Notes: a model not told the origin generated them from the sequence alone. A stretch of DNA of 64,000 bases from Pseudomonadota bacterium (GCA_023388175.1 JAEWGT010000003.1:1-64000), one strand, 5' to 3'. Counted from the stretch's first letter, positions 17,301 through 27,327 are shown. Program-made: numbers and translations.

Positions 17301-17876
17301 ATGGGGGAAGTGCTCTTGGTTGTCGTCATCCTGCTGATGCTGGCAGGCCTCATTTTCGTTCTCACATATAACGGCCTCACGGCCGCACAGACCCGAGTGG
17401 TCCAAGGCTGGTCGGGTATCGAAGTGCAGCTCAAGCGGCGCCACGACCTGGTGCCCAATCTGGTCAAGGCCGTGCGCTCGGCCATGGGCCACGAGGACAC
17501 AATGCTCAGGACGGTAACTGAAAGCCGCGAACGGGCCCTGGCAGCCCTGTCGCGCGGCGACGCGGGGGAAATCTCGCAGGAAGAAGCCCGCCTGACCGGT
17601 GCCCTCCACACGCTGATTGCCTATTCCGAGAGTTTCCCGGACCTCAAGGCAACCACCAATATCGAGACCTTCCAGCGCCAGATCGAGGAGACCGAGGACC
17701 AGATTGCCGCCTCGCGCCGCCTCTACAATGGCAATGTGCAGGACCTCAATCGCCGTATCCTGGGTATTCCGGGCAATCTGGTCGCGCCGCTGGCCGGGGT
17801 CTCGCTGGCTGCGTCCTTCGAGCTTGATCCGGCAGAAGTCTCTGACGTCTATCGCGCGCCGGAGGCCGATCTTTGA
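17301..17876 (+). CDS. lemA: LemA family protein
   Basis: 191 residues. An N-terminal transmembrane helix (about 4-24) is followed by the LemA signature YNGLTAAQTRVVQGWSGIEV and LKRRHDLVPNLVKAV. The family forms small membrane-anchored helical bundles of uncertain role, often beside a DUF3137 protein. It starts six bases after the preceding gene and has a purine-rich ribosome site. Length is normal for the family. It probably forms a membrane module with its upstream neighbour that connects to the secreted proteins encoded before it. Confidence 0.9.
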   Translation: MGEVLLVVVILLMLAGLIFVLTYNGLTAAQTRVVQGWSGIEVQLKRRHDLVPNLVKAVRSAMGHEDTMLRTVTESRERALAALSRGDAGEISQEEARLTGALHTLIAYSESFPDLKATTNIETFQRQIEETEDQIAASRRLYNGNVQDLNRRILGIPGNLVAPLAGVSLAASFELDPAEVSDVYRAPEADL

Positions 17877-17910
17877 ATTTCACCTGCCGGGGGGCACAAG
17901 GGAGACTGAA

Positions 17911-18372
17911 ATGATGTCCAGAATGGTTGTCGCCGGCACCGCTTTATGTGCCGCAATCGCAATGGCCGGCGTTGCATATGCTCAGCCCGTTCCCCGCGCC
18001 GCGTCGCCGCTCATGGCGCAGGTGAAAAACCAAAGCGCGCCCGGCGCCTGCGCAGTGCGGGTCATAGTGCCAGTTGATCGCGGCGATCCCTCCATAATGA
18101 TCTCTGCGGCAGTCGAAGCCAGCATGCACCTGCGCGGTGTGCTGCGGCCGCAGACCCTCGGCAGCCCACGCATAGAGGATGCCGGTGACCGGATGATTTT
18201 CACCTTTGATCGACCAGCGGCCAGTTGCGGCCAGATGTTCCGCCTCAGTCCTGTGGTGACTTGCACGGCAAGAGCCACTCCTGCCACGGCTTCAAACACC
18301 CACAGCTACGCCTTTCCTTCGGCAAGCGGCTTCTCAAATCTGGCTGAAGTGATCATTCCCCGTTCGTGTTGA
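17911..18372 (+). CDS. Small secreted protein, unknown function
   Basis: 153 residues. GGGAG precedes ATG at 17911. A signal peptide of about 26 residues ends near AYAQP. The mature protein has four cysteines (GACAVRV, AASCGQM, VVTCTAR and the C-terminal Cys), which could form two disulfides. No known family is apparent. It is the last gene of the co-directional run, 34 bp after lemA, so it may be part of the operon or follow an internal promoter. Confidence 0.65.
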   Translation: MMSRMVVAGTALCAAIAMAGVAYAQPVPRAASPLMAQVKNQSAPGACAVRVIVPVDRGDPSIMISAAVEASMHLRGVLRPQTLGSPRIEDAGDRMIFTFDRPAASCGQMFRLSPVVTCTARATPATASNTHSYAFPSASGFSNLAEVIIPRSC

Positions 18373-18458
18373 CCGGATCGAGCCTCGAAATCCGCAATGC
18401 CAGCAGCGGTATCTGTGGTGCCCCGGCAAACTTGGTCTGGAGGCGTCAGGGACCGCTT

Positions 18459-19057
18459 TCAATCTGGAGCGTCTAGCACTGGACCACCAGGAGAAAAGTT
18501 GAAGACTTCTAGGCGCATGACGCTTTCGCCCGGCTTGTTGGCAAGAATTGTGAGACTTGCAGGACCAACCGGAATGATACGCTTGGGCGACAGGTCGAGA
18601 AGGCTTTGCAGGAGGGCACGGATGACGCCGCCATGGCAGACGACCAGCAAGCGGTCGGCCTCTTTGGCCGCTTCTTTGGTGGCGTGAACCGTACGGGCAC
18701 AAAAATCCATCCAGTTCTCGCCGCCTGGCGGCGCGAAGCTGCCGGCGCGCCAGCCGCGATAGGCCTCGGGGTCATTGGCCGTGATGGTGGCGATCTCCTG
18801 GCCCGTCCATTCCCCGACATCGACTTCACGAAGGCCCGGCTCATGGCGCGCCTCGGGATATCCAAGAAGTTCGGCGGTATGCCGGGCGCGTCGCAGGTCG
18901 GAGGTGACCACCAGGTCAGGTGCCAGCTGTGCGATGGTCGGGCCGAGCTCGCGGGCCTGGGCCACACCTTTTTCCGAAAGGCCGATATCGGCCTGGCCTT
19001 GCAGGCGGCGGACTGCATTCCATTCTGACTCGCCATGGCGGACGAGGAGGAGACGCT

Positions 19058-19061
<4 letters not shown>
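18459..19061 (-). CDS. Histidine phosphatase family protein
   Basis: 200 residues. The phosphoglycerate-mutase-like fold is shown by LLVRHGESEWN at 5-15 (phospho-accepting His near 9), the acid in VGEWTG near 84 and the second His in VCHGGVIRA near 143. The start overlaps the stop of the ABC ATPase gene (ATGA), so it is co-translated with the transporter operon. A phosphatase tied to an importer and to an RpiR/SIS regulator suggests that the imported substrate is phosphorylated. It could equally be a general housekeeping phosphatase. Confidence 0.9.
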
Positions 19062-20092
<1,031 letters not shown>

Positions 20093-20101
20093 GGCGTTGA
20101 C

Positions 20102-21847
20102 TTACGATTTGAGCCAGGGCTGCGACTTGGCCTGCAGCTGATTGGCAAGCAGGGTCGCGGCGATCGAGATCACGAGGATCACGACGGTGATGGCATTGGC
20201 GAACTGGGTGAAGCCTTCGGAGGCATAGCGATAGGCGAGGACCGAAAGTACGGGCATGGTCGGGGTGAAGAGCAGCACGACCAGCGACAGGTCGCGCATG
20301 ATCTTGACGAAAACGATGAGCCCGCCGGCTGCAAGGCCACGGCTGGCCAATGGCACGGTAATGGCGGTCAGGCGGCGCAGGAACCCGGCGCCGGTCATGC
20401 GGGCGCTTTCGTCGAGATCGCCTGATACCTGCTGGATCACGGCGCGGCCGGTCTGGACCGAGAAGGGCAGGAGGTAGGCCGTGCCGGCGATGAGCAGCAG
20501 CGCGAAGGTGCCGTAGAGCGCCGGAAACGGGCCGATCGGCGCGCCGAACAGTGCGATATAGGCGGCGCCAAAGGCGATGCCAGGCACCAGCAGCGGCAGG
20601 AAGCTTACCTGATTGATGATCCCGGCCAGCGGGCCCTTGCCATCGCGGGCGAGGACGAAGGCGACGATGAGGCCGATCACCGTCGTGGTGATCGCCACGG
20701 CGACGCCGAGGCTCATGGTCAGGCCGGTGGCCGAAACGATGAATGGATTGGAAAAGATGCCGGCCTGACCCTGGGCGATCGATGGGTTTGATGCTCCGGT
20801 CCAGTAATGCAGGGTCCAGTTGGAAAACAGCGCCGAGGACGAGGGGGCCAGTGAGGATGCGATGAGGATAGCGACCGGCACCACGGTGGTGAGAAGGCAG
20901 ATCACGGCCGCCAAGGCAAAGAGCGGCAGGCGGGCCGTGCCGAGGTCGAAGCGCTTGGCGCGGCCACCCTTGCCGGTGATGGTGGCATAGGAGCGGCGGC
21001 CGGATATGACCTTGTTGCCCAGCCAGAGGAACAGAGCCGAAACGGCGATCAGCAAGATTGCGATGACATATCCGCGTGCTGTCTGGCCGACTTCGATAAG
21101 GCCATAGAGGCGGGTCGCCATGGTCTGCATGCGCACCGGCAGGCCGAGCAGCGCCGGGGCAGCAAAATTGGAGACCGCGCCGGCAAAGGTGAGGGACGCA
21201 CCCGCGATGACCGCCGGCAGCGCGACGGGCAGAACGATGCCCATGAGAATGCGGCCGCGCTTGGCGCCGGCCATTTGCGCGGCCTCGACGAGGTCGGAAT
21301 TGACCGTGGCGAGGGCAGCGGCGATGACCGTGAAGGCCAGCGAATAATAGTGGGCGATGAGCACGATCAGCGTCGGCACCATGCCCCAGGCGAGCCAGTC
21401 CGGCACGGCAAAGCCAAGGCCTTCGAGAAAGCCGGTCTGGCCGCCGACGCGGGAGTTGCGGAACAGCGAGCCCCAGGCAAGCGCGGTTGCAAAGCTGGGG
21501 ATCATGAAGGGAAGCGTCGCCATCAGTCCGATAGTGCGGCGGAACGGCACGTCGGTCATGACCACGAGCCAGGCAAGGAAGCCGCCGATCAGTACGCAGC
21601 CGCAGGCAACACCCACGCCCAGGATCAACGTATTGCCCAGCGGCAGCCAGAGCAGGTTGCGCGACAGGCGGCCGGAGGTGACGTCGCTCCAGGCCACGAT
21701 GGCGTCGGGACCCAGTGTCTCGAACAGGATACGCAGCAGCGGCGCGGCGACGAGCACGCCGAGAATAGCCAGAACGAAGAGTTTCAGCGCCAATCGGCCA
21801 TCGAGCCGGTAGGGCCGCGCCACAAGACGGGCTGAAGCAGGGGACAT
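20102..21847 (-). CDS. ABC transporter permease, fused two-domain (FbpB type)
   Basis: 581 residues with about twelve membrane helices in two homologous halves, each carrying a binding-protein-dependent transport (EAA) loop: VEAAQMAGAKRGRILMGIVLP in the first half (about 185-205) and DESARMTGAGFLRRLTAITVP in the second. The fused two-permease form is typical of ferric-type and AfuB-type importers. AAGGAACC precedes the ATG at 21847. It follows the binding-protein gene by 51 bp and precedes the ATPase by 9 bp. Confidence 0.92.
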   Translation of the reverse strand: MSPASARLVARPYRLDGRLALKLFVLAILGVLVAAPLLRILFETLGPDAIVAWSDVTSGRLSRNLLWLPLGNTLILGVGVACGCVLIGGFLAWLVVMTDVPFRRTIGLMATLPFMIPSFATALAWGSLFRNSRVGGQTGFLEGLGFAVPDWLAWGMVPTLIVLIAHYYSLAFTVIAAALATVNSDLVEAAQMAGAKRGRILMGIVLPVALPAVIAGASLTFAGAVSNFAAPALLGLPVRMQTMATRLYGLIEVGQTARGYVIAILLIAVSALFLWLGNKVISGRRSYATITGKGGRAKRFDLGTARLPLFALAAVICLLTTVVPVAILIASSLAPSSSALFSNWTLHYWTGASNPSIAQGQAGIFSNPFIVSATGLTMSLGVAVAITTTVIGLIVAFVLARDGKGPLAGIINQVSFLPLLVPGIAFGAAYIALFGAPIGPFPALYGTFALLLIAGTAYLLPFSVQTGRAVIQQVSGDLDESARMTGAGFLRRLTAITVPLASRGLAAGGLIVFVKIMRDLSLVVLLFTPTMPVLSVLAYRYASEGFTQFANAITVVILVISIAATLLANQLQAKSQPWLKS

Positions 21848-21898
21848 GACGAGGTTCCTTGAAGCTCCCGGCGGCGTGGCCGGGAGCTTGGGAGAAGG

Positions 21899-23029
21899 TT
21901 ACTGCAGCGAGAGCACGAGGTCGCCGACGTCCTGACGGATTTCGGCGGTGGCAGCAGGATTGATCGACCAGGCCACAAACTCGTCCAGCGGCACGGCATC
22001 GGGATGACTGACGATGTCGCTGCGCGTTGCGTAATCGCCGGCCACGTAAAACGGCTTGAAGCCGTCGCCGCCGGTTTCGCTGTCGTCGCCCATCAGAAAA
22101 TCGATGACCAGACGGGCGGCTGCCGGATGAGTGGCGGTGGACGAAACAGCGAGCACGGCCGGGAAGATGATGCCGTTGGACGGCGTTACATCATTGGCCA
22201 CCTGCAGGGCCCAGCCCTCGTCTTCGTTGTCGCGGCGATCCGAATAGGAAGTGAAGCCGACCGGCGGGTTGTCCTGGCCGAGTGCGCCGACCGCAGAGTT
22301 TACGTCGTCGGTAGAGGAGACCAGGATCAGGTCGTTCTCAAACAGGTCGACGATGAACTGCTGGCCGGCATTGTCCACGCCTTCGTCGAGTGCGATGGGC
22401 GCGCCGAACTGGGTTTCGTATGCGCTGGCCATTTCATCTGAACGCAGCACGATTTCGGTCATCAGATCGAGATAGTCGCCGCGCTGCAGCGGATCGACCA
22501 TGATGACGCGGCCGGTCCAGTCTGGCGTGGTCAGCTCCCAGAGATTGCTGACCGGGGCGCCATCGGGATTGGCTTCCTCATTATACATCAGCACCTTGGT
22601 CGACAGGCGTTGCGCCAGGAGCGGTTCGCGCTCGCTGCGATCGAGGAGCGGCACGACACGCGGCGGCACATAGGGGGTCACAAGGCCGGGGCCGAGCAGC
22701 TCGGAGAAGACGACCGGGGCGTCGGAAATATAGATCACGTCGACGCTGGCAATGCCCGCACTGGCTTCGGCTTTGATGCGGGTGATCTGTTCGGTCGAGG
22801 ACATATCGTGGCTGATCATGTCGATGCCGGGATAGGTTGCTTCGAAGGCCGCTTCCACTGCCGCGATACGGCTGGTGAAGGCATAGACGGTGACGGTACC
22901 CTCTTCGAGTGCAAGCGGCAGGAGCTCCTCAGCGGTCATGGCGTCGAGCGCCGGGTCATAGCTCTGTGCGGCGGCGGGTGCCGCCAGGGCCACGAGAGCG
23001 GTCGATAGCAGCAAAGTCTTCTTGTCCAT
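21899..23029 (-). CDS. ABC transporter periplasmic substrate-binding protein (family 1, FbpA/AfuA-like)
   Basis: 376 residues. ATG at 23029 follows AGGAGGA; a TTG at 23032 is an upstream alternative. A signal peptide (about 1-22, ending AAAQS) leads to an extracellular solute-binding protein of the ferric/AfuA class (GTVTVYAFTSRIAAVEAAF, then IASVDVIYISDAP). It is the first gene of the importer operon. The paired tyrosines of iron-binding FbpA are not obvious to me. Together with the RpiR regulator and phosphatase this suggests a sugar-phosphate or related ligand, by analogy with Actinobacillus AfuA. Confidence 0.85.
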   Translation of the reverse strand: MDKKTLLLSTALVALAAPAAAQSYDPALDAMTAEELLPLALEEGTVTVYAFTSRIAAVEAAFEATYPGIDMISHDMSSTEQITRIKAEASAGIASVDVIYISDAPVVFSELLGPGLVTPYVPPRVVPLLDRSEREPLLAQRLSTKVLMYNEEANPDGAPVSNLWELTTPDWTGRVIMVDPLQRGDYLDLMTEIVLRSDEMASAYETQFGAPIALDEGVDNAGQQFIVDLFENDLILVSSTDDVNSAVGALGQDNPPVGFTSYSDRRDNEDEGWALQVANDVTPSNGIIFPAVLAVSSTATHPAAARLVIDFLMGDDSETGGDGFKPFYVAGDYATRSDIVSHPDAVPLDEFVAWSINPAATAEIRQDVGDLVLSLQ

Positions 23030-23080
23030 CAAATCCTCCTCAGGAATGGCGCCTTATGCGCCTTGTGGATGCACGCGCAT

Positions 23081-23091
23081 TTGCACGATGG
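23081..23091. promoter_or_regulatory. TTGCA-C-GATGG motif upstream of the importer operon
   Basis: TTGCACGATGG lies in the 123-bp region upstream of the binding-protein gene. A near-identical TTGCATGATGG lies at 24059-24069, upstream of the RpiR gene. A motif shared by the operon and its regulator is a plausible RpiR operator. Confidence 0.4.
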
Positions 23092-23152
23092 CTGTGACAT
23101 GCGTGTGAACTTGCAGAAATTAGGCGTGCGCGTTTCCTCCCTTGCACGGCCT

Positions 23153-23989
23153 TTAGTCGAAAGCGTCGATGAGCTGGCCCAGGGTCTCGAGATGGTTGAG
23201 CGAGGCCCTTGGATCTTCCTTGGCCATGGCCAGAACCAGCGCATTGCAGATGGCCATGGGAACCGTGAGCGTCTGGAACGCATCCTGCGAACCGGTACGG
23301 GGGGCAAACAACAGGTGATCGCCCGCCGGCACCAGCGAGGGACCGACGCTGCCCGAGACGACGACCGAAGTCGCCTTCATGGCGCGAGCGTGGTTGAGCA
23401 GGGCGGCGTAATGAGTTGGCTGGCGCCGGAAGGCGAAGGCGACGATGGCGTCATCGCCATTCATGCCCAGCACCTGTTCGGCCAGATCGCGACCATCACC
23501 GGCCAGCATGATGGCATCTCGGCCCATGCGGCGCAGACGCCTGGCGATCAGCACCGCCAGGGCCTCTGCATTGCCGCGGGCGAAGACATAGATGCGGCGC
23601 GCCTTGAGCAGTGCCTGCGCGGCGGCAAGCAGCTTTGCGTCATCGACATAGCGCTGCAGGCCCGCCAGCGCCTCGATCTCGCGGCTGACGAGATCGGTGA
23701 CAAGCCCCGCTTCGCTGGTCTGTTGCAGCGTGTTGCGGACGCGGGTCGCCGGATCGGTGCGGACGATGAATTCTTCCTGGATTGCGGCGCGGAATCCGGC
23801 ATAGTTTGGATAGCCGAGCTTTTTGGCGAGGCGGGACGCGGTGGCCTCATGCACGCCTATGCTCTGGGCCAGTTCACTGGCCGTGCCGAGCGCGACATTG
23901 CGTGGACTGGCAATGACCTGCTTGATCAGCAGTTGCTCGGCCGGTGTCAGCGTTTCCGCCGCTTCCTTGACGCGCTCCAGAACAGACAT
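23153..23989 (-). CDS. RpiR/MurR family transcriptional regulator (HTH-SIS)
   Basis: 278 residues from ATG at 23989, preceded by a strong AGGAGGAGTC. An N-terminal HTH_6 domain (about 1-78, with LAQSIGVHEATASRLAKKLG) is followed by a SIS phosphosugar-binding domain (about 120-260, with RRIYVFARGNAEALA). SIS domains in this family bind phosphosugars. It is encoded directly upstream of, and in the same direction as, the ABC importer and phosphatase operon, so it probably controls that operon in response to a phosphorylated carbohydrate. The specific inducer is unknown. Confidence 0.9.
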   Translation of the reverse strand: MSVLERVKEAAETLTPAEQLLIKQVIASPRNVALGTASELAQSIGVHEATASRLAKKLGYPNYAGFRAAIQEEFIVRTDPATRVRNTLQQTSEAGLVTDLVSREIEALAGLQRYVDDAKLLAAAQALLKARRIYVFARGNAEALAVLIARRLRRMGRDAIMLAGDGRDLAEQVLGMNGDDAIVAFAFRRQPTHYAALLNHARAMKATSVVVSGSVGPSLVPAGDHLLFAPRTGSQDAFQTLTVPMAICNALVLAMAKEDPRASLNHLETLGQLIDAFD

Positions 23990-24010
23990 GGACTCCTCCT
24001 GTCCGCAATA

Positions 24011-24069
24011 TGCACCATGCAAGAAGAATTGCAACACATAATATTTTTGCAGGACAACTTGCATGATGG
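24011..24069. promoter_or_regulatory. RpiR gene upstream region with inverted TTGCATG motifs
   Basis: The short AT-rich region carries TTGCATGGTGCA on the minus strand (24011-24022) and TTGCATGATGG on the plus strand (24059-24069). Further TTGCA repeats lie between them, around TAATATTTTTGCA. The arrangement fits a regulator binding its own promoter. The second copy matches the motif at 23081-23091. Confidence 0.45.
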
Positions 24070-24101
24070 CGGGGGAGACGCCCAGGGGCAAAGGTCGTGG
24101 C

Positions 24102-25205
24102 CTAGCTGCCCTTTTCCTTGAGCGCCTGGCCTGCCCGCTTTGGCTTCAGCGTCAGCAGAAAACTTTCCAGCGCCTGCTCGTCGATCCCGTCTGCAATGAC
24201 GACAATGCGGGTTCGTTGGTCCTCGCTGGGCCATTTGTCCAGCCTTTGCGGCGGATGGAATATGCCCTGCACGATATGGATGAGATAGGGGCGGTCCGGA
24301 TCGTCAACCAGGGACACCAGACCTTTGAGGCGCAACAGCCGGTCTCCTGCGGCGCGCATCAGGATGTCCATGAACGTCATGACTTGACGGGAGGTCACCG
24401 AGCCGTCCACCAGCAGGCTCTTGGTATAGATATCGGAATGGCGATTGCCCGGCAGCCATTGGGACGATTTTTGCACGCCGAGCGCCTTCGAAAGCGGGCT
24501 CTCTTCCTTGAGCCATGCGAGCACATCCATGCTGCGGCCATCAGGCGCATAAATTCCGTGCTCAAGCAATGTCTCAGGCTGCGACAGCGGGTCCTGTATG
24601 TCGAGAACGCGCGCCGAGGGGTTGATGCGCGCCACCAGCGAAGCCAGGGCTTCCCTCCGCCCGGCAGGATCGTCGAGCAGCATGTCGGCCTTGGTCAGCG
24701 CGATGCGGTCTGCGAAGGCCAGTTGCTTGTGGGCCAGGAGGCGCTCTTCCACCGTCTCTTCGCCCTTGAGCGCGTCGAGTGTGGTGATGACGGCGGCCAG
24801 GGCGAAAAAGCGTCCGGCGATTGAATGATGCGAAGAGATCAGCATCTGGTTGATGATGGGTGCCGGATCGGCAAGTCCCGTGGTTTCGATCACCACCCGA
24901 TCCACGGCGCTCACCGCGCCAGTGTCCATGGCTTCTGAAAGCCGCGCCAGCGTGCTGACAATGTCATTGCCCGGCTCGCAGCAGATGCAGCCGGTAGAGG
25001 TCTCGATCAGGTCCGAAGCGGTGCCGTCCACCTTGAACAGGTCATTGTCGATTGGCACATCGCCGAACTCGTTGACGATAACAGCCGTTCGTGGCCCGTC
25101 TGACCGCAACATTCGGTTGAGCAGGGACGTCTTGCCAGAACCCAGAAAACCGGTGAGCAGGTAAACCGGTACGGGATTGTCGAAATGTCCAAGTGCCGCC
25201 GTCAT
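24102..25205 (-). CDS. COG0523 GTPase (CobW/ZigA type), co-transcribed with zur
   Basis: 367 residues from ATG at 25205, which overlaps the stop of zur (ATGA). Walker A is GFLGSGKTS near 19-27, the metal-binding motif is GCICCEPGN near 73, and the GTPase base-recognition motif is LTKADM. A C-terminal CobW domain is present. Zur-controlled members of this family deliver zinc to client enzymes under zinc starvation. A second, distinct member is encoded at 30204 in the same regulon. Its coupling to zur argues for zinc rather than cobalt. Confidence 0.88.
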   Translation of the reverse strand: MTAALGHFDNPVPVYLLTGFLGSGKTSLLNRMLRSDGPRTAVIVNEFGDVPIDNDLFKVDGTASDLIETSTGCICCEPGNDIVSTLARLSEAMDTGAVSAVDRVVIETTGLADPAPIINQMLISSHHSIAGRFFALAAVITTLDALKGEETVEERLLAHKQLAFADRIALTKADMLLDDPAGRREALASLVARINPSARVLDIQDPLSQPETLLEHGIYAPDGRSMDVLAWLKEESPLSKALGVQKSSQWLPGNRHSDIYTKSLLVDGSVTSRQVMTFMDILMRAAGDRLLRLKGLVSLVDDPDRPYLIHIVQGIFHPPQRLDKWPSEDQRTRIVVIADGIDEQALESFLLTLKPKRAGQALKEKGS

Positions 25206-25603
25206 GGCGCTGCTCCTGCGCAATCCTGGCACAGCCCGCGCAATTCCACTGTCACCTTTGCAATCTTGAAAGGCTGGCTGCTGGACCAGCGGGCCAGCCC
25301 GCGCCCGATATCTGGATCGGTGAATTCCTCGACCTGGCCACAGATGTCGCAAATGGCAAAGGCCGTTGGTCCATCCTCGCTGTGTCGATGGGCGCAGGCA
25401 ACGAAGGCGTTGAGGCTTTCAAGGCGGTGTACCATGCCATACTCGACCAGCTTGTCGAGCGCGCGATAGACCTGCAGCGGCGCCTTGAAATTGCTGCCCT
25501 TGAGCCGGTCGAGCAGTGCATAGGCGCCCAGGGGCACGCCAGCGGCCAGGAGTGTGTCCCATACCTGCTGTTGGTTGGAAGTGAGTGCTGCGTGTTGATT
25601 CAT
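25202..25603 (-). CDS. zur: Zinc uptake regulator Zur (Fur family)
   Basis: 133 residues. The winged helix (about 10-65) carries the Fur-family recognition region APLQVYRALDKLVEYGMVHR. The structural zinc site has CDIC at 85-88 and CQDC at 125-128. His residues follow in CAHRHSEDG. It is divergent from znuCBA across a candidate Zur box at 25633-25650. It would repress zinc uptake genes when zinc is plentiful. Its length is normal and its stop is coupled to the downstream GTPase gene. Confidence 0.93.
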   Translation of the reverse strand: MNQHAALTSNQQQVWDTLLAAGVPLGAYALLDRLKGSNFKAPLQVYRALDKLVEYGMVHRLESLNAFVACAHRHSEDGPTAFAICDICGQVEEFTDPDIGRGLARWSSSQPFKIAKVTVELRGLCQDCAGAAP

Positions 25604-25632
25604 TTTGATTCCAGCCTTGCGTCGCACAGACT

Positions 25633-25650
25633 GTAATGTAATAACGTCAC
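25633..25650. promoter_or_regulatory. Candidate Zur box
   Basis: GTAATGTAATAACGTCAC is an imperfect palindrome (12 of 18 positions symmetric) that resembles alphaproteobacterial Zur operators. It is centred between zur (start 25603) and znuC (start 25682), so it could control both directions. Confidence 0.7.
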
Positions 25651-25681
25651 AGAATTTCAGCAACTGCTTTTCGGGCCCGGC

Positions 25682-26449
25682 GTGCAACCAGCTGTCGTCA
25701 CATTCTCCGATCTCACGCTTGGCTATGGCGGGCACCCGGCGGTGCATCATCTGAACGGCGCCGTGCGGCAGGGGTCTTTGACGGCGGTCGTCGGGGCAAA
25801 CGGTTCGGGCAAGTCCACCCTGATGAAGGGCATTGCCGGTATTCTGTCGCCGATGACCGGACGCTGTACCGTACAGCGCGGGCTCCGCATGGCCTACCTT
25901 CCGCAGCAGTCCGAGGTGGACCGCAGCTTCCCGGCGCGGGTCATCGATCTGGTATCGCTTGGGCTTTGGCCGAAGCGGGGACTGCTTGGCCGCCATGGCA
26001 ACCACGACCGCGACGCGGTGCTGCAGGCCTTGTCGGCCGTTGGCCTTGAGGGCTTCGAGAAACGGCCGATCGACAGCTTGTCTGGCGGGCAGATGCAGCG
26101 GACGCTGTTTGCGCGGGTGCTGGTGCAGAATGCCGACCTTATTCTGCTCGACGAACCGTTCAATGCCGTCGATGCACGGACCGTGACCGATCTCGTCGCA
26201 TTGCTCAAGCGCTGGCAGTCGGAGGAAGGGCGCACCGTCCTGGTCGTGGTGCATGACCTTGAATTGGTGCGCGAGCATTTTCCCGAAGCCTTGTTGCTGG
26301 CGCGTCGTCCTGTGGCCTGGGGCGAGGCGCGTGATGTGCTTGGTGCCGGCAATCTCCTCAAGGCGCGCCAATTCCATGAGGCATGGGACGAAACTGCGCC
26401 CTGGTGCGAACCGGCGCACGATCATGTTCCCGCAGGGCGCGCCTCATGA
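25682..26449 (+). CDS. znuC: Zinc ABC transporter ATP-binding protein
   Basis: 255 residues from GTG at 25682. Walker A is GANGSGKST at 38-46, the signature is LSGGQMQRTLFAR, Walker B is LILLDEPFNAVD, and the switch His is in VVVHDLELV. The sequence is typical of the metal-importing group (ZnuC/AztA). The gene ends in an ATGA overlap with znuB. It should energise zinc import with its two downstream partners, under Zur control from the box just upstream. Confidence 0.93.
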   Translation: MQPAVVTFSDLTLGYGGHPAVHHLNGAVRQGSLTAVVGANGSGKSTLMKGIAGILSPMTGRCTVQRGLRMAYLPQQSEVDRSFPARVIDLVSLGLWPKRGLLGRHGNHDRDAVLQALSAVGLEGFEKRPIDSLSGGQMQRTLFARVLVQNADLILLDEPFNAVDARTVTDLVALLKRWQSEEGRTVLVVVHDLELVREHFPEALLLARRPVAWGEARDVLGAGNLLKARQFHEAWDETAPWCEPAHDHVPAGRAS

Positions 26450-27321
26450 TCTGGCTGTTCGACGTCTTCATTGCCCCTTTCCTGGAATTCGCGTTCATGC
26501 AGAAGGCGCTTTTGGGCGCACTGATGCTGTCCTTGAGCGCCGGGCCGGTCGGCGTCTTCCTGATGTTGCGGCGCATGAGTCTGACGGGCGACGCCATGGC
26601 GCATGCCATCCTGCCCGGTGCGGCAGCCGGCTTTCTCCTGTTCGGGCTTGAGATCCTGCCGATGACCATTGGCGGATTGGTGGCTGGTGTGCTGGTGGCG
26701 CTGGGGGCCGGCGCCGTGTCGCGCCTGACCATTCAGAAAGAGGATGCCTCCATGGCCGCCTTTTATCTGATCGCGCTTTCAGTCGGCGTGGTGATGGTGT
26801 CGATGCGCGGCTCCAGCATCGATCTCATGCACGTGTTGTTCGGCACCGTTCTGGCTCTCAACACCGATGCGCTGGTGCTGATCGGGCTCGTCGCTCTGAC
26901 GACCATGCTCGTCCTTGCAGTCTTCTGGCGGGCGCTTGTTGCCGAGTGCCTCGACCCGCTGTTCCTGCGCTCGGTGTCGCGGCTCGGCTCGCCCGTCCAC
27001 TTCATCTTTCTGGGTCTCGTCGTTCTCAATCTGGTCGCCGGATTTCAGGCACTTGGCACTTTGCTGTCGGTCGGCCTTATGGTGCTGCCCGCCGTGTCCG
27101 CACGCTTCTGGGCGCACCGCGTCGAGACCATGGCGCTTCTGGCGGTGGCAATCGGGATGGCCTCGTCCATTTCCGGCCTGCTTCTGTCCTACCATCTGAG
27201 CCTGCCCTCGGGTCCTGCAATGATCCTGTCTGCCGGCGTCGCCTATGCTGTCTCCGTCGTCGCAGGCCGGCGCGGCCTTCTTCTCACCTTGCGTCCCCGC
27301 GCGTCTCACCGAACCGCCTGA
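26446..27321 (+). CDS. znuB: Zinc ABC transporter permease
   Basis: 291 residues from ATG at 26446, overlapping the znuC stop. About eight or nine membrane helices and the ABC-3 family signature are visible (GVFLMLRRMSLTGDAMAHAILPG near 33-55). It corresponds to ZnuB/AztB, the channel of the zinc importer. It ends six bases before znuA. No anomalies are seen. Confidence 0.93.
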   Translation: MIWLFDVFIAPFLEFAFMQKALLGALMLSLSAGPVGVFLMLRRMSLTGDAMAHAILPGAAAGFLLFGLEILPMTIGGLVAGVLVALGAGAVSRLTIQKEDASMAAFYLIALSVGVVMVSMRGSSIDLMHVLFGTVLALNTDALVLIGLVALTTMLVLAVFWRALVAECLDPLFLRSVSRLGSPVHFIFLGLVVLNLVAGFQALGTLLSVGLMVLPAVSARFWAHRVETMALLAVAIGMASSISGLLLSYHLSLPSGPAMILSAGVAYAVSVVAGRRGLLLTLRPRASHRTA

Positions 27322-27327
27322 AAGGTC

